Part shown: positions 28,764 through 36,635 of the stretch, one piece after another
Position numbering within the stretch: the first letter of the stretch is position 1
Layout: each line of letters opens with the position of its first letter
From: Bacteroidales bacterium SW299
GTDB lineage: Bacteria; Bacteroidota; Bacteroidia; Bacteroidales; Bacteroidaceae
Assembly (NCBI GenBank): GCA_019550975.1
Contig: SDWH01000006.1
Location: 107,049 to 171,048 of the forward strand
Direction of reading: 5' to 3'
DNA length: 64,000 nucleotides
Translations under genes and position numbers: made by a program
The notes under the pieces: model-generated
Seen by the model: the letters and a program-made list of their open reading frames with translations, nothing else
Told to the model about the DNA's origin: nothing
The model's database searches: none

Positions 28764-29222
28764 ATGTTGGCATTAAACTTACCTGCTTATCCCCATAAAA
28801 TTATCGCAAAGGAAGGGAAAAACTACATTTTTGACCCGCTGAGAAAAAAGTATGTGGCACTGACACCCGAAGAGTGGGTCCGCCAACATTTCGTGAACTA
28901 TCTTGTCCGCTACAAGAATTTTCCCGCCGGACTTCTGGCCAACGAGATACAGATAACGCTGAACGGTACTAAAAAGAGGTGCGACACGGTGCTGTACAGC
29001 CGCGGCCTTATTCCCCGGATGATTGTAGAATACAAAGCTCCCGATGTGGAAATCACCCAGAACGTATTCGACCAGATTACCCGCTACAATATGGTTTTGA
29101 AGGTAGATTACCTGATTGTGACCAACGGAATCAGCCACTACTGCTGCCAGATCGACTACCAGACCCGGAGCTACCGCTTTCTGGCCGACATTCCCTCATA
29201 TGCAGAACTGGCGCAAGAATGA
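28764..29222 (+). CDS. Standalone HsdR N-terminal-like nuclease domain protein
   Basis: Protein of 152 residues consisting of a type I restriction enzyme R N-terminal (PD-(D/E)XK) domain. A catalytic-type triad can be read as KKRCDTVLYS (Asp) followed by RMIVEYKAP (Glu-x-Lys). There is no helicase and no hsdM or hsdS gene nearby, so it is not a restriction system. Such standalone proteins are conserved in Bacteroidales. Divergent to the AMP nucleosidase gene. Confidence 0.82.
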   Translation: MLALNLPAYPHKIIAKEGKNYIFDPLRKKYVALTPEEWVRQHFVNYLVRYKNFPAGLLANEIQITLNGTKKRCDTVLYSRGLIPRMIVEYKAPDVEITQNVFDQITRYNMVLKVDYLIVTNGISHYCCQIDYQTRSYRFLADIPSYAELAQE

Positions 29223-29225
29223 AGA

Positions 29226-29271
29226 GAGGCTGTTTCAAAATGAAAACGGATTCTCATATTGAAACAGCCTC
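29226..29271. terminator. Palindromic intergenic hairpin, relative of 23944-23996
   Basis: GAGGCTGTTTCAA (29226-29238) pairs with TTGAAACAGCCTC (29259-29271). The loop has an inner ATGA/TCAT pairing as in the other copy. It lies between two convergent genes; there is no long U-tract. Confidence 0.7.
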
Positions 29272-29285
29272 CCGCGCAAAATTAT

Positions 29286-30080
29286 TTATCTGCTGATTTT
29301 TGTATCCAGATGCTTTTCTGCTTCAACCCCTGCAAGTTCCGGGTCGATCATGATTCGGCCGCAGTATTCGCATACGATGATTTTCTTTCTCATGCGGATA
29401 TCCAGCTGTTTCTGAGGAGGAATCTTGTTGAAGCATCCGCCGCAAGCGTCACGCTGCACATAAGTGATGGCCAGACCGTTGTGCGAGTTCTTGCGGATAC
29501 GCTTGAAGGCCTGAAGCAGGCGCGGCTCGATGGTCGCTTCGACCGTCTTGGCCTTTTCGCGCAGTTTTTCTTCTTCCTGCTTGGTTTCAGAGATGATGTC
29601 ATCAAGCTCCGTCTTCTTCACCTCAAGGTCTTTTCCTCTCTCTTCGAGCGCTTCGTTGCTCTTGGCGATTTCGTCTTCTTTCGCGCTGACGGCAGCCGTA
29701 TATTCCTTGATGCGCTTTTCGCAAAGTTCCACTTCGAGCGTCTGGAATTCGATTTCCTTGCTCAGCACGTCAAACTCACGGTTGTTGCGCACATTTTCCT
29801 GCTGCCCCTTATATTTCTCGATCGACGCTTTTGCCGTTTCGATTTCAATCTTCTTGTTGGCGATGTTCGTTTTCAGTTCTTCAATCTCGCCTTTGATTTT
29901 GTCGATGCGTGTGGTAAGACCTGTCACTTCATCTTCCAGGTCCTGCACTTCGAGCGGCAGTTCGCCTCTCAGCGTCTTAATTTTGTCGATTTCAGACAAC
30001 AAGGTCTGCAACAGGTAGAGAGCCTTCAGTTTTTCTTCCACGCTCAGTTCGCTGGGATCTTTCTTAACTTCTTTAGCCAT
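29286..30080 (-). CDS. Coiled-coil protein with C4 zinc ribbon
   Basis: Protein of 264 residues. Residues about 1-190 are a long, charged coiled coil, and the end has a zinc ribbon with cysteines CGGCF and CEYCG (about 203-243). This is the zf-RING_7 or CdsZ-like type, proposed to bind nucleic acid or act as a chaperone; the role is not established. It starts 7 bp after the stop of the NIF3 gene, with which it forms a conserved pair. Confidence 0.88.
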   Translation of the reverse strand: MAKEVKKDPSELSVEEKLKALYLLQTLLSEIDKIKTLRGELPLEVQDLEDEVTGLTTRIDKIKGEIEELKTNIANKKIEIETAKASIEKYKGQQENVRNNREFDVLSKEIEFQTLEVELCEKRIKEYTAAVSAKEDEIAKSNEALEERGKDLEVKKTELDDIISETKQEEEKLREKAKTVEATIEPRLLQAFKRIRKNSHNGLAITYVQRDACGGCFNKIPPQKQLDIRMRKKIIVCEYCGRIMIDPELAGVEAEKHLDTKISR

Positions 30081-30086
30081 AGTCTT

Positions 30087-31181
30087 TTATAGATATTTGA
30101 CGGGATTTGTATTGACACGCGTCATAGTGACTTCAAGTGTCGGGAACATCTCCCTTATGATTGAATATAAGATTTCTTTCGTATATTGTTCACTCTCGTA
30201 ATGCCCTATTTCCGCAATCAGAATATCGTTCTCATAGCTGAAATAGTCGTGATACCTCACCTCGCCGGTAATGAAGACATCGGCATGCGCCTGCACCGCC
30301 TTCGGAAGCAGAAACGCCCCCGCTCCGCCGCACAGAGCCACCTTGCTGATGAGGCGTCCGCTCATGCGGGAGTGCTTCACGCATCCCGCCTCAAATATCT
30401 TCTTTATCCGTTTCAGGAACTCGCCTTCCGTTTCCGGTTCTTCCAGCTCACCCACCAGCCCTGCGCCTACCTGGCTCCAGCTGTTCTGCAAGGGATAAAG
30501 GTCGTAAGCCGGCTCCTCGTAAGGATGCACCTCCGCCAGCGTTTTCAGAACCTTCTTCTCCATGAATGCCGGCAAAACGGTTTCGATGCGCACTTCAGGC
30601 TCCGTGTGAAGCTCTCCGATCTTTCCGCAATACGGATGACAGCCCTTATTCGCACGGAACGTACCCTTGCCTTCCACGCTGTAGCTGCATGAGTCATAGT
30701 TTCCTATGCATCCGCATCCCGCCTCGAACAGTGCCTGGCGCACCGTTTCCGCCTGAGCTTCCGGCACAAACGTAACCAGCTTGAGCAGCATATTCCCTTT
30801 CGGTTCCAGCACCTTCAGGTTGGTCAGGCCGATTTTCTCGGCCATCTTGCAGTTCACCCCCTGCGGAGCGTTGTCCAGATTGGTGTGCATGGAAAAGATG
30901 ACGATGTCATTCTTTATCGCCTTCATGATGCACCGTTCCACATAATCGCGTCCGGCAATGGACTTGTATCCTTTAAATATGAGCGGATGATGGGAAACGA
31001 TGAGGTTGCATCCCAAAGCGATGGCTTCGTCCACCACGGCTTCAGTAACGTCCAGACACAACAAAGCCCCTGCAGCTTCCGCATCTGTCAGTCCGATCTG
31101 CAGTCCGGCATTGTCAAATCCGTCCTGCAATGGCAGAGGCGCGAATGTTTCAAGGGCACTTATAACTTCCTTAATTTTCAT
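30087..31181 (-). CDS. NIF3-family dinuclear metal protein
   Basis: Protein of 364 residues, cytosolic ring-forming family with two metals per subunit. Metal ligands are visible as SHHPLIFKGYK, the Asp/His of FSMHTNLDNAP, and the C-terminal IAEIGHYESEQ. The extra middle domain (about 130-230) is the PII/CutA-like insertion of the longer members. Often annotated as GTP cyclohydrolase I type 2, but activity is unproven. Confidence 0.92.
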   Translation of the reverse strand: MKIKEVISALETFAPLPLQDGFDNAGLQIGLTDAEAAGALLCLDVTEAVVDEAIALGCNLIVSHHPLIFKGYKSIAGRDYVERCIMKAIKNDIVIFSMHTNLDNAPQGVNCKMAEKIGLTNLKVLEPKGNMLLKLVTFVPEAQAETVRQALFEAGCGCIGNYDSCSYSVEGKGTFRANKGCHPYCGKIGELHTEPEVRIETVLPAFMEKKVLKTLAEVHPYEEPAYDLYPLQNSWSQVGAGLVGELEEPETEGEFLKRIKKIFEAGCVKHSRMSGRLISKVALCGGAGAFLLPKAVQAHADVFITGEVRYHDYFSYENDILIAEIGHYESEQYTKEILYSIIREMFPTLEVTMTRVNTNPVKYL

Positions 31182-31201
31182 ATCACGCGAAAATTTTCAT
31201 G

Positions 31202-31232
31202 CAAAGGTAAGAACTTTTGGCGATTTATTCAA
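31202..31232 (-). promoter_or_regulatory. Promoter of the NIF3-zinc ribbon operon
   Basis: Minus strand: TTG (31230-31232), 20-bp spacer, perfect TACCTTTG (31202-31209). TSS near 31196, close to the ATG at 31181. Confidence 0.6.
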
Positions 31233-31251
31233 TTTTTTTATTCCTTTTGTT

Positions 31252-31259
31252 TAATTTTG
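31252..31259 (+). promoter_or_regulatory. -7 element for the GH29 gene
   Basis: TAATTTTG, perfect TAnnTTTG, 44 bp upstream of the ATG; no clear -33. Confidence 0.4.
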
Positions 31260-31302
31260 CTTGTCATCGCAAGACAGGACAAATCTTTCAAAACATATTT
31301 TT

Positions 31303-32607
31303 ATGAGAAAAAGTTATTGGCTGGCAGCAGGAATCCTCTGTTCGTTCCTGAATATGCCGTTTTCGCACGCCCAGAAAGGGTATGTGCCGACAGAAGAGAA
31401 TCTTGAAGCAAGAAAAGAATTTGCGGAAAGCAAGTTCGGGATCTTTCTCCACTGGGGCATTTACAGCATGTTTGCCCAGGGAGAATGGTATCTGAACACC
31501 GGAGGGCTTAACCGCGACGAATACGCCAAGGCCGCATCGGGCTTCTATCCCGCCAATTTCGATGCGGACGCATGGGTGAAGGCGTTCAAGGATGCCGGAG
31601 CAAAATACATCTGCTTCACCACCCGGCACCATGACGGATTTTCGATGTTTGACACGAAATACTCCGATTATGACATTGTGGATGCCACTCCATACGGAAA
31701 GGATATCGTCCGCGAACTTTCGGAAGCCTGCAAGCGTCACGGAATCCGCCTGCATTTCTATTATTCGCACATCGACTGGACAAGGGACGACTATCCTGCG
31801 GGACGCTCGGGAACAAGAACCGGGAAAGATCCGAAAAAGGCAGACTGGCCGTCGTATTTCGCATTCATGAACAACCAGCTGACCGAACTTATACAGAACT
31901 ACGACCCGGATGCCATCTGGTTCGACGGCGTATGGGACAAGAACGCCTCGTTCGACTGGCAGCTCGGCGAGCAGTACGGCATGATACACAAGCTGAAGCC
32001 TTCGTGCCTGATAGGCAACAACCACCACAAGACACCTTTCCCCGGAGAAGACTTCCAGATGTTTGAGCGCGATCTTCCCGGACAGAATACCGCCGGATAC
32101 TCCGAAGGCCAGGAGGTGAGCCAGCTTCCTCTGGAAACCTGCCAGACAATGAACGGATCATGGGGCTATAGCGTCAAGGACCAGAACTACAAGTCGACCG
32201 AATATCTGATCAGATACCTTGTACGCGCAGCCGGCAAAGGTGCCAACCTGCTGCTGAACATCGGTCCCCAGCCCGACGGAAGCATTCCGGCAGCAGCCCT
32301 GGAGCGTCTGAAAGGAATAGGCAGATGGCTGGAGCAGAACGGGGAAAGCGTCTACGGAACAACCGCCGGCGATGTGCCCGAACGCCCGTGGGGAGTGACG
32401 ACACAGAAAGGCAACAAGCAGTATGTCCACATTCTCTCATTGTCTGACGCTTCCCTCTTTCTGCCGATAAGCCGGAAGATTGCCCGCGCAACGGTTTTCG
32501 GAACAGACAAGAAAGTGGATTTCAGGCAGTCGAAGGAAGGCGTCCTGCTGAACCTCGGCGAAGTGCCCGACAGCGTAGACTATATCGTTGAACTGACCAT
32601 GAAATGA
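31303..32607 (+). CDS. Secreted GH29 alpha-L-fucosidase
   Basis: Exported retaining fucosidase of 434 residues with a signal peptide (about 1-23, ending FSHAQ). GH29 signatures: KFGIFLHWGIYSM (substrate pocket), TTRHHDGFSMFDTKYSDYD, and WFDGVWD with the nucleophile Asp. The WGYS and LLLNIGPQPDGSIP motifs are also present. It likely releases fucose from host glycans. There is no susC/susD pair next to it, so it is not in a typical PUL. The start ATG 31303 gives a clean signal; an upstream TTG does not. Confidence 0.95.
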   Translation: MRKSYWLAAGILCSFLNMPFSHAQKGYVPTEENLEARKEFAESKFGIFLHWGIYSMFAQGEWYLNTGGLNRDEYAKAASGFYPANFDADAWVKAFKDAGAKYICFTTRHHDGFSMFDTKYSDYDIVDATPYGKDIVRELSEACKRHGIRLHFYYSHIDWTRDDYPAGRSGTRTGKDPKKADWPSYFAFMNNQLTELIQNYDPDAIWFDGVWDKNASFDWQLGEQYGMIHKLKPSCLIGNNHHKTPFPGEDFQMFERDLPGQNTAGYSEGQEVSQLPLETCQTMNGSWGYSVKDQNYKSTEYLIRYLVRAAGKGANLLLNIGPQPDGSIPAAALERLKGIGRWLEQNGESVYGTTAGDVPERPWGVTTQKGNKQYVHILSLSDASLFLPISRKIARATVFGTDKKVDFRQSKEGVLLNLGEVPDSVDYIVELTMK

Positions 32608-32609
32608 TT

Positions 32610-32625
32610 CCGCCGGAACCGGCGG
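32610..32625. other. GC-rich palindrome after the GH29 gene
   Basis: CCGCCGGAACCGGCGG is a perfect 16-bp palindrome, 3 bp after the stop codon. No U-tract follows. Confidence 0.4.
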
Positions 32626-32756
32626 TGCGGAGGAGCGCGCCTCACGCTGTTTCTGCCTTGCGCTGCAACTCCGCACCGCTCCCGTTCCGCCATTCCGGGC
32701 CGGAAAGAAGCCTGTTTCCGTGCTGCGGCTACCTCTTCCGGCAGAGCCGGACTAAT

Positions 32757-33218
32757 TCACACCCGTATCCCATACGCATGCTTCACCTCGTCCATCACAA
32801 ACACGCTTTCCAGCGAAGCGAGGTGTTCGATCGTTCCCAGCACATTCAGCACGAATTTCTGATAATACTTCATGTCCGGAGCATGGATTTTGAGCAGGTA
32901 GTCAAAGCTGCCGGAAATGTTATAGCATTCCGTCACTTCCGGAATGTCACGGACAATGCGGCTGAACTCCTGCGCAATCTCACGGTTCAGGCGGTCCATC
33001 TTGACGTGGCAGAACACCACAAAGCCGCGGTTAAGCTTTTCCGCATCAAGCACCGCTATGTATTTCTTTATGTATCCGCCGGCTTCCAGGCGTTTGAGCC
33101 GCTCGAACACCGGCGTGGACGAAAGGCTGACCCGGGCCGCAAGCTCCTTTATTGTCAGCCGGGCATTCTCCTGAAGCGTGCGGAGAATCTGCAAATCGGT
33201 TTTGTCTAACGTTTCCAT
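32757..33218 (-). CDS. Lrp/AsnC-family transcriptional regulator
   Basis: Protein of 153 residues with an N-terminal winged HTH (KTDLQILRTLQENARLTIKE, ARVSLSSTPVFERLKRLE) and the C-terminal RAM ligand-binding domain (about 65-150). Ligand is usually an amino acid. It is divergent from the O-acetylhomoserine sulfhydrylase gene, which makes that gene a candidate target. Confidence 0.93.
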   Translation of the reverse strand: METLDKTDLQILRTLQENARLTIKELAARVSLSSTPVFERLKRLEAGGYIKKYIAVLDAEKLNRGFVVFCHVKMDRLNREIAQEFSRIVRDIPEVTECYNISGSFDYLLKIHAPDMKYYQKFVLNVLGTIEHLASLESVFVMDEVKHAYGIRV

Positions 33219-33671
33219 ATGATATAAAAGTTCAAGTTAATCCCTGCAAATGCTTGTCGGCAGATTCTGAACAAGAAACGACTTCCGGCGGAAAACGTTT
33301 CCAGAAAAAAATCCGCTTGTCTTTCCGGCAAATTTATCTCCAGACTGAAGATATATATCTTTAAGCTGAAAACATGCATCTTCAGGCTGAAGATTTGTAT
33401 CTCTAGCTTAGAGCGTTTGAATTTTCACGGGGCGCAGCCTTTTTCAGACGACGGCCTTTTTCTTTTCCGTCCGTCCGGCAGACAGACGGCAGCCATTCAC
33501 GAAAGGATATTATTCTGCCGGGAAGGTGCATCCGCACCGTTCGCCATATATTTATTCTAAAAGTAGAGGCAAAAATAGCTATATTTTCCAAATTTCCTAC
33601 AGATATTGCATAAAATCCCTGCAACGTCTTTCTTTGCAGAGAATAAAACAAACAACATAAAAACAAATTAT
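33219..33671. other. Divergent intergenic region between Lrp and metY-like genes
   Basis: 453 bp without a gene. It holds the 21-bp repeat array (33335-33418), small hairpins (for example GGTGC/GCACC at 33525-33538 and CTGCAA/TTGCAG near 33623-33643) and a partial -7 TATATTTT at 33580-33587. No SAM riboswitch pattern is recognisable. Confidence 0.55.
33335..33418. repeat. 21-bp tandem palindromic repeat, four units (family 1, locus 1)
   Basis: Units begin at 33335, 33356, 33377 and 33398, each exactly 21 bp. Consensus core TATCTYYAGGCTGAAGAT; each unit is an imperfect palindrome (ATCTnCAG..CTGnAGAT). The last unit ends in GAGCGTTT. The same unit occurs at 48792-48875 and 61545-61565. Confidence 0.85.
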
Positions 33672-34961
33672 ATGAAAACAAGAAACCTGCATTTTGAAAC
33701 GCTGCAACTGCATGCCGGGCAAGAACTGCCCGACCCCACAACGGGTGCCCGTGCCGTTCCTATCTATCAAACTACTTCGTATGTATTCCGCAACTCCCAA
33801 CATGCGGCAGACCGTTTTGCCCTGCGCGATGCAGGCAATATCTACGGACGGCTGACCAATGACACCCAAGCTGCTCTGGAAACCCGCATGGCGGCACTCG
33901 AAGGAGGTGTAGCGGCGCTGGCTGTGGCCTCGGGAGCGGCTGCCGTGACCTACGCGCTGCAGAACCTGCTCCGCCCGGGCGACCACATCGTAGCGGCAGA
34001 CAACCTCTACGGCGGCTCGTACAACCTGATTGTGCATACGCTGGCTGCAACGGGCATCACTTGCAGCATTGTGAACGTAAACGATCTCAATGCCCTTGAT
34101 GCCGCCATCCGCCCGGAAACGAAGGCTGTATTCGCCGAAACTTTCGGAAACCCCAACTCGGAAGTGACCGACATACAGGGCGTGGCTGCTGTAGCGCACC
34201 GCCATCATGTCCCGCTCATCATCGACAACACCTTCGGCACTCCTTTTCTGATCCGGCCCATCGAGCACGGAGCCGACATCGTGGTACACTCTGCGACAAA
34301 GTTTATCGGCGGACACGGCACAGCCTTGGGAGGAGTCATCGTGGACGGCGGCACATTTGACTGGGCGGCATATCCCGACAAGTTCCCCACGCTGGCCAAG
34401 CCCGAACCCTGCTACCACGGAGCAGTGTTTGCCGACGTGGCAGGCAAAGCCGCATTTGTCACGCGCATCCGTGCGGTCCTGCTGCGCGACACGGGAGCCG
34501 CGCTCTCGCCCTTTCACGCCTTCCTGCTGCTGCAGGGACTGGAAACCCTTTCGCTCCGTGTGGAACGGCATGTTGCCAACGCCTTGCAGGTGGCGGATTT
34601 CTTGCACCGTCATCCCAAGGTGAAGCAGGTCAATCATCCGTCGCTGCCCGGACATCCCTGCCACAGCCTTTACACCCGCTACTTCCCTAATGGCGGAGGC
34701 AGCATCTTCACCTTCGAAATCAAAGGAGGGCAAGCGGAAGCCTGGCGTTTCATCGACTCGCTGGAGATATTCTCGCTGCTGGCAAACGTGGCCGACGTGA
34801 AGAGCCTCGTCATCCATCCCGCCACCACCACACATTCGCAGCTTTCGCCCGAAGAGCTTGCCGAACAGCATATCACGCCCGCCACCGTCCGCCTGTCTGT
34901 CGGCACAGAACACATCGAAGACCTGCTTGCCGATCTGAGCCAGGCATTGGAGAAAGTGTGA
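33672..34961 (+). CDS. metY: O-acetylhomoserine sulfhydrylase / Cys-Met metabolism PLP enzyme
   Basis: PLP enzyme of 429 residues that makes homocysteine from O-acetylhomoserine and sulfide. Start ATG 33672 (MKTRNLHFETLQLHAGQE). Family signatures: PIYQTTSYVF, the PLP Lys in HSATKFIGGHG, DNTFGTPFLIRP, and the C-terminal KSLVIHPATTTHSQL with RLSVGTEHIEDL. It matches the longer MetY type rather than MetB/MetC. Lrp is the divergent neighbour. Confidence 0.93.
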   Translation: MKTRNLHFETLQLHAGQELPDPTTGARAVPIYQTTSYVFRNSQHAADRFALRDAGNIYGRLTNDTQAALETRMAALEGGVAALAVASGAAAVTYALQNLLRPGDHIVAADNLYGGSYNLIVHTLAATGITCSIVNVNDLNALDAAIRPETKAVFAETFGNPNSEVTDIQGVAAVAHRHHVPLIIDNTFGTPFLIRPIEHGADIVVHSATKFIGGHGTALGGVIVDGGTFDWAAYPDKFPTLAKPEPCYHGAVFADVAGKAAFVTRIRAVLLRDTGAALSPFHAFLLLQGLETLSLRVERHVANALQVADFLHRHPKVKQVNHPSLPGHPCHSLYTRYFPNGGGSIFTFEIKGGQAEAWRFIDSLEIFSLLANVADVKSLVIHPATTTHSQLSPEELAEQHITPATVRLSVGTEHIEDLLADLSQALEKV

Positions 34962-35024
34962 ACCATCTGTAAAACGGGTGCTAATATCTGTAATTTGTGT
35001 ACAGCGAGTTCAATTCTTCCGCGC

Positions 35025-35032
35025 TATTTTTG
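35025..35032 (+). promoter_or_regulatory. -7 element for the Fe-S membrane protein gene
   Basis: TATTTTTG, perfect TAnnTTTG, 24 bp upstream of the ATG; TTTG lies 27 bp further upstream, longer than usual. Confidence 0.4.
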
Positions 35033-35056
35033 CAATCAAACAAAAATCAAGCCGAT

Positions 35057-36562
35057 ATGTTACGTAAAATCAGATTGACGCTCGCTGTTCTGTTCTTTGC
35101 TGCCATCACGCTGCTGTTCCTTGACTTTACCGAAACGGTGCACGCATGGCTGGGATGGACGGCAAAACTACAATTCTTGCCGGCGGTATTGGCGCTGAAT
35201 GCCGGAGCTGTCGTATTTCTTCTGCTGCTTACCCTTGTCTTCGGACGAGTGTACTGTTCTGTCATCTGTCCGCTGGGTGTGATGCAGGACGTAGCGGCAT
35301 GGTTCGGAAAGAAGCAGAAAAAGAACCGCTACACTTTCTCTCCTGCCAGACAGTGGCTGCGCGGCGGTGTGCTGATTCTATTTATAGCTGCAATGCTGGC
35401 CGGAGCCGGTTCGCTGGCAGCACTGATCGCTCCTTACAGTTCGTACGGACGGATAGCGGGCAATCTCTTCGCTCCGCTTTACGGATGGTGCAACAACCTG
35501 CTGGCTTATTTTGCCGAACGTGCCGGCAGCTATGCCTTTTACGAAACGGAAGTATGGCTGAAGAGTGTGCCGACTTTCGTGATTGCGGCGCTTACCTTTA
35601 TTATAATATGCACGCTGGCGTGGCGGAACGGACGGACATACTGCAACACAATCTGTCCGGTAGGAACCGTACTGGGATTCTTCGCCCGGTGGTCGTGGCT
35701 GAAGCCTGTGATTGACACCGACAAGTGTGTAAACTGCAAGCTGTGCGCCCGCAACTGCAAGGCTTCGTGCATCGACATCTCCCGCCACCGCATCGATTAC
35801 AGCCGCTGCGTGGCCTGCATGGACTGCATCGGCAAATGCCACAAGGGAGCCATCAGTTTTTCTCCGGCTTCCTTCCGCAAGAAGAGCATCAGGAAAACGG
35901 AACCGGAAACTCCCTCCACAGACAAAGGCGAAGGGGCGTCCCGGCGCAGCTTCCTTACCGCAACCGCTCTGGTGACAGCAGCCGTTACCTTGAAGGCACA
36001 GGAAAAGAAGGTAGACGGCGGACTGGCAATCATCAAAGACAAACAGATTCCTCACCGCAATACGCCTGTCGTGCCGCCGGGCGCATGGAGCGCGCAGCAT
36101 TTTGCCCGGCACTGCACCGCCTGCCAGCTGTGCGTGTCGGCATGTCCTAACCAAGTGCTTCGTCCCGCTGCCGACCTGATGCGGCTGATGCAGCCTGAAA
36201 TGAGCTACGAACGCGGTTACTGCCGCCCGGAATGTACGCGATGCAGCGATGTCTGTCCGGCTGGAGCAATACGCCCGATCACACTTGCGGACAAGTCTGC
36301 CACGCAGATAGGCCATGCCGTATGGATAAAGAAAAACTGCGTGCCGCTCACCGACGGAGTAGAATGCGGAAACTGTGCCCGGCACTGCCCTGCCGGTGCC
36401 ATTCAGATGGTGTCTTCGGATGCCGGCGACCCCGGTTCGCCAAAGATTCCGGTCGTGAACGAAGAGCGGTGCATCGGTTGCGGAGCCTGCGAGAATCTCT
36501 GTCCGGCACGCCCCTTCAGCGCAATCTATGTCGAAGGACATAAGGTGCACCGCACGATCTGA
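35057..36562 (+). CDS. Polyferredoxin membrane protein fused to a Tat-type ferredoxin
   Basis: Protein of 501 residues. The N-terminal half is a NapH/YccM-like membrane domain with four or more helices and two CxxxCP motifs (YCSVICPLG and YCNTICPVG), then two [4Fe-4S] motifs (CVNCKLCARNC, CVACMDCIGKC). A twin-arginine segment SRRSFLTATALVTAAV sits at residues 295-310 inside the chain. The C-terminal half has further clusters: CTACQLCVSACP, CTRCSDVCP, CGNCARHCP and CIGCGACENLCP. It would conduct electrons across or along the membrane. The next gene is a Tat aldo-keto reductase with Fe-S motifs. Confidence 0.9.
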   Translation: MLRKIRLTLAVLFFAAITLLFLDFTETVHAWLGWTAKLQFLPAVLALNAGAVVFLLLLTLVFGRVYCSVICPLGVMQDVAAWFGKKQKKNRYTFSPARQWLRGGVLILFIAAMLAGAGSLAALIAPYSSYGRIAGNLFAPLYGWCNNLLAYFAERAGSYAFYETEVWLKSVPTFVIAALTFIIICTLAWRNGRTYCNTICPVGTVLGFFARWSWLKPVIDTDKCVNCKLCARNCKASCIDISRHRIDYSRCVACMDCIGKCHKGAISFSPASFRKKSIRKTEPETPSTDKGEGASRRSFLTATALVTAAVTLKAQEKKVDGGLAIIKDKQIPHRNTPVVPPGAWSAQHFARHCTACQLCVSACPNQVLRPAADLMRLMQPEMSYERGYCRPECTRCSDVCPAGAIRPITLADKSATQIGHAVWIKKNCVPLTDGVECGNCARHCPAGAIQMVSSDAGDPGSPKIPVVNEERCIGCGACENLCPARPFSAIYVEGHKVHRTI

Positions 36563-36635
36563 GCAGCCTGAATATCCGACAGAAACATGTCAAAAGAACA
36601 TTTTCCCGCCAAATCATAAAAACACAGCAAACCCT

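Noticed and set aside
28764..29222. Type I restriction-modification system
   Set aside because: Only the small N-terminal domain is present, and there is no helicase, hsdM or hsdS gene in the window.
33335..33418. CRISPR array
   Set aside because: The units are adjacent with no spacers, are palindromic and 21 bp long, and no cas gene lies in the window.
33419..33671. SAM riboswitch upstream of the O-acetylhomoserine sulfhydrylase gene
   Set aside because: The region contains only small hairpins; none of the conserved bases of the SAM-I or SAM-II type can be aligned.
33597..34913. Long open frame on the minus strand antisense to the sulfhydrylase gene
   Set aside because: It overlaps a well-recognised enzyme completely, has no family similarity, and arises from GC-rich codon use in the real frame.
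35378..36550. Long antisense open frame in the polyferredoxin gene
   Set aside because: It is the shadow of a Cys- and Ala-rich coding sequence; no domain or promoter is seen.
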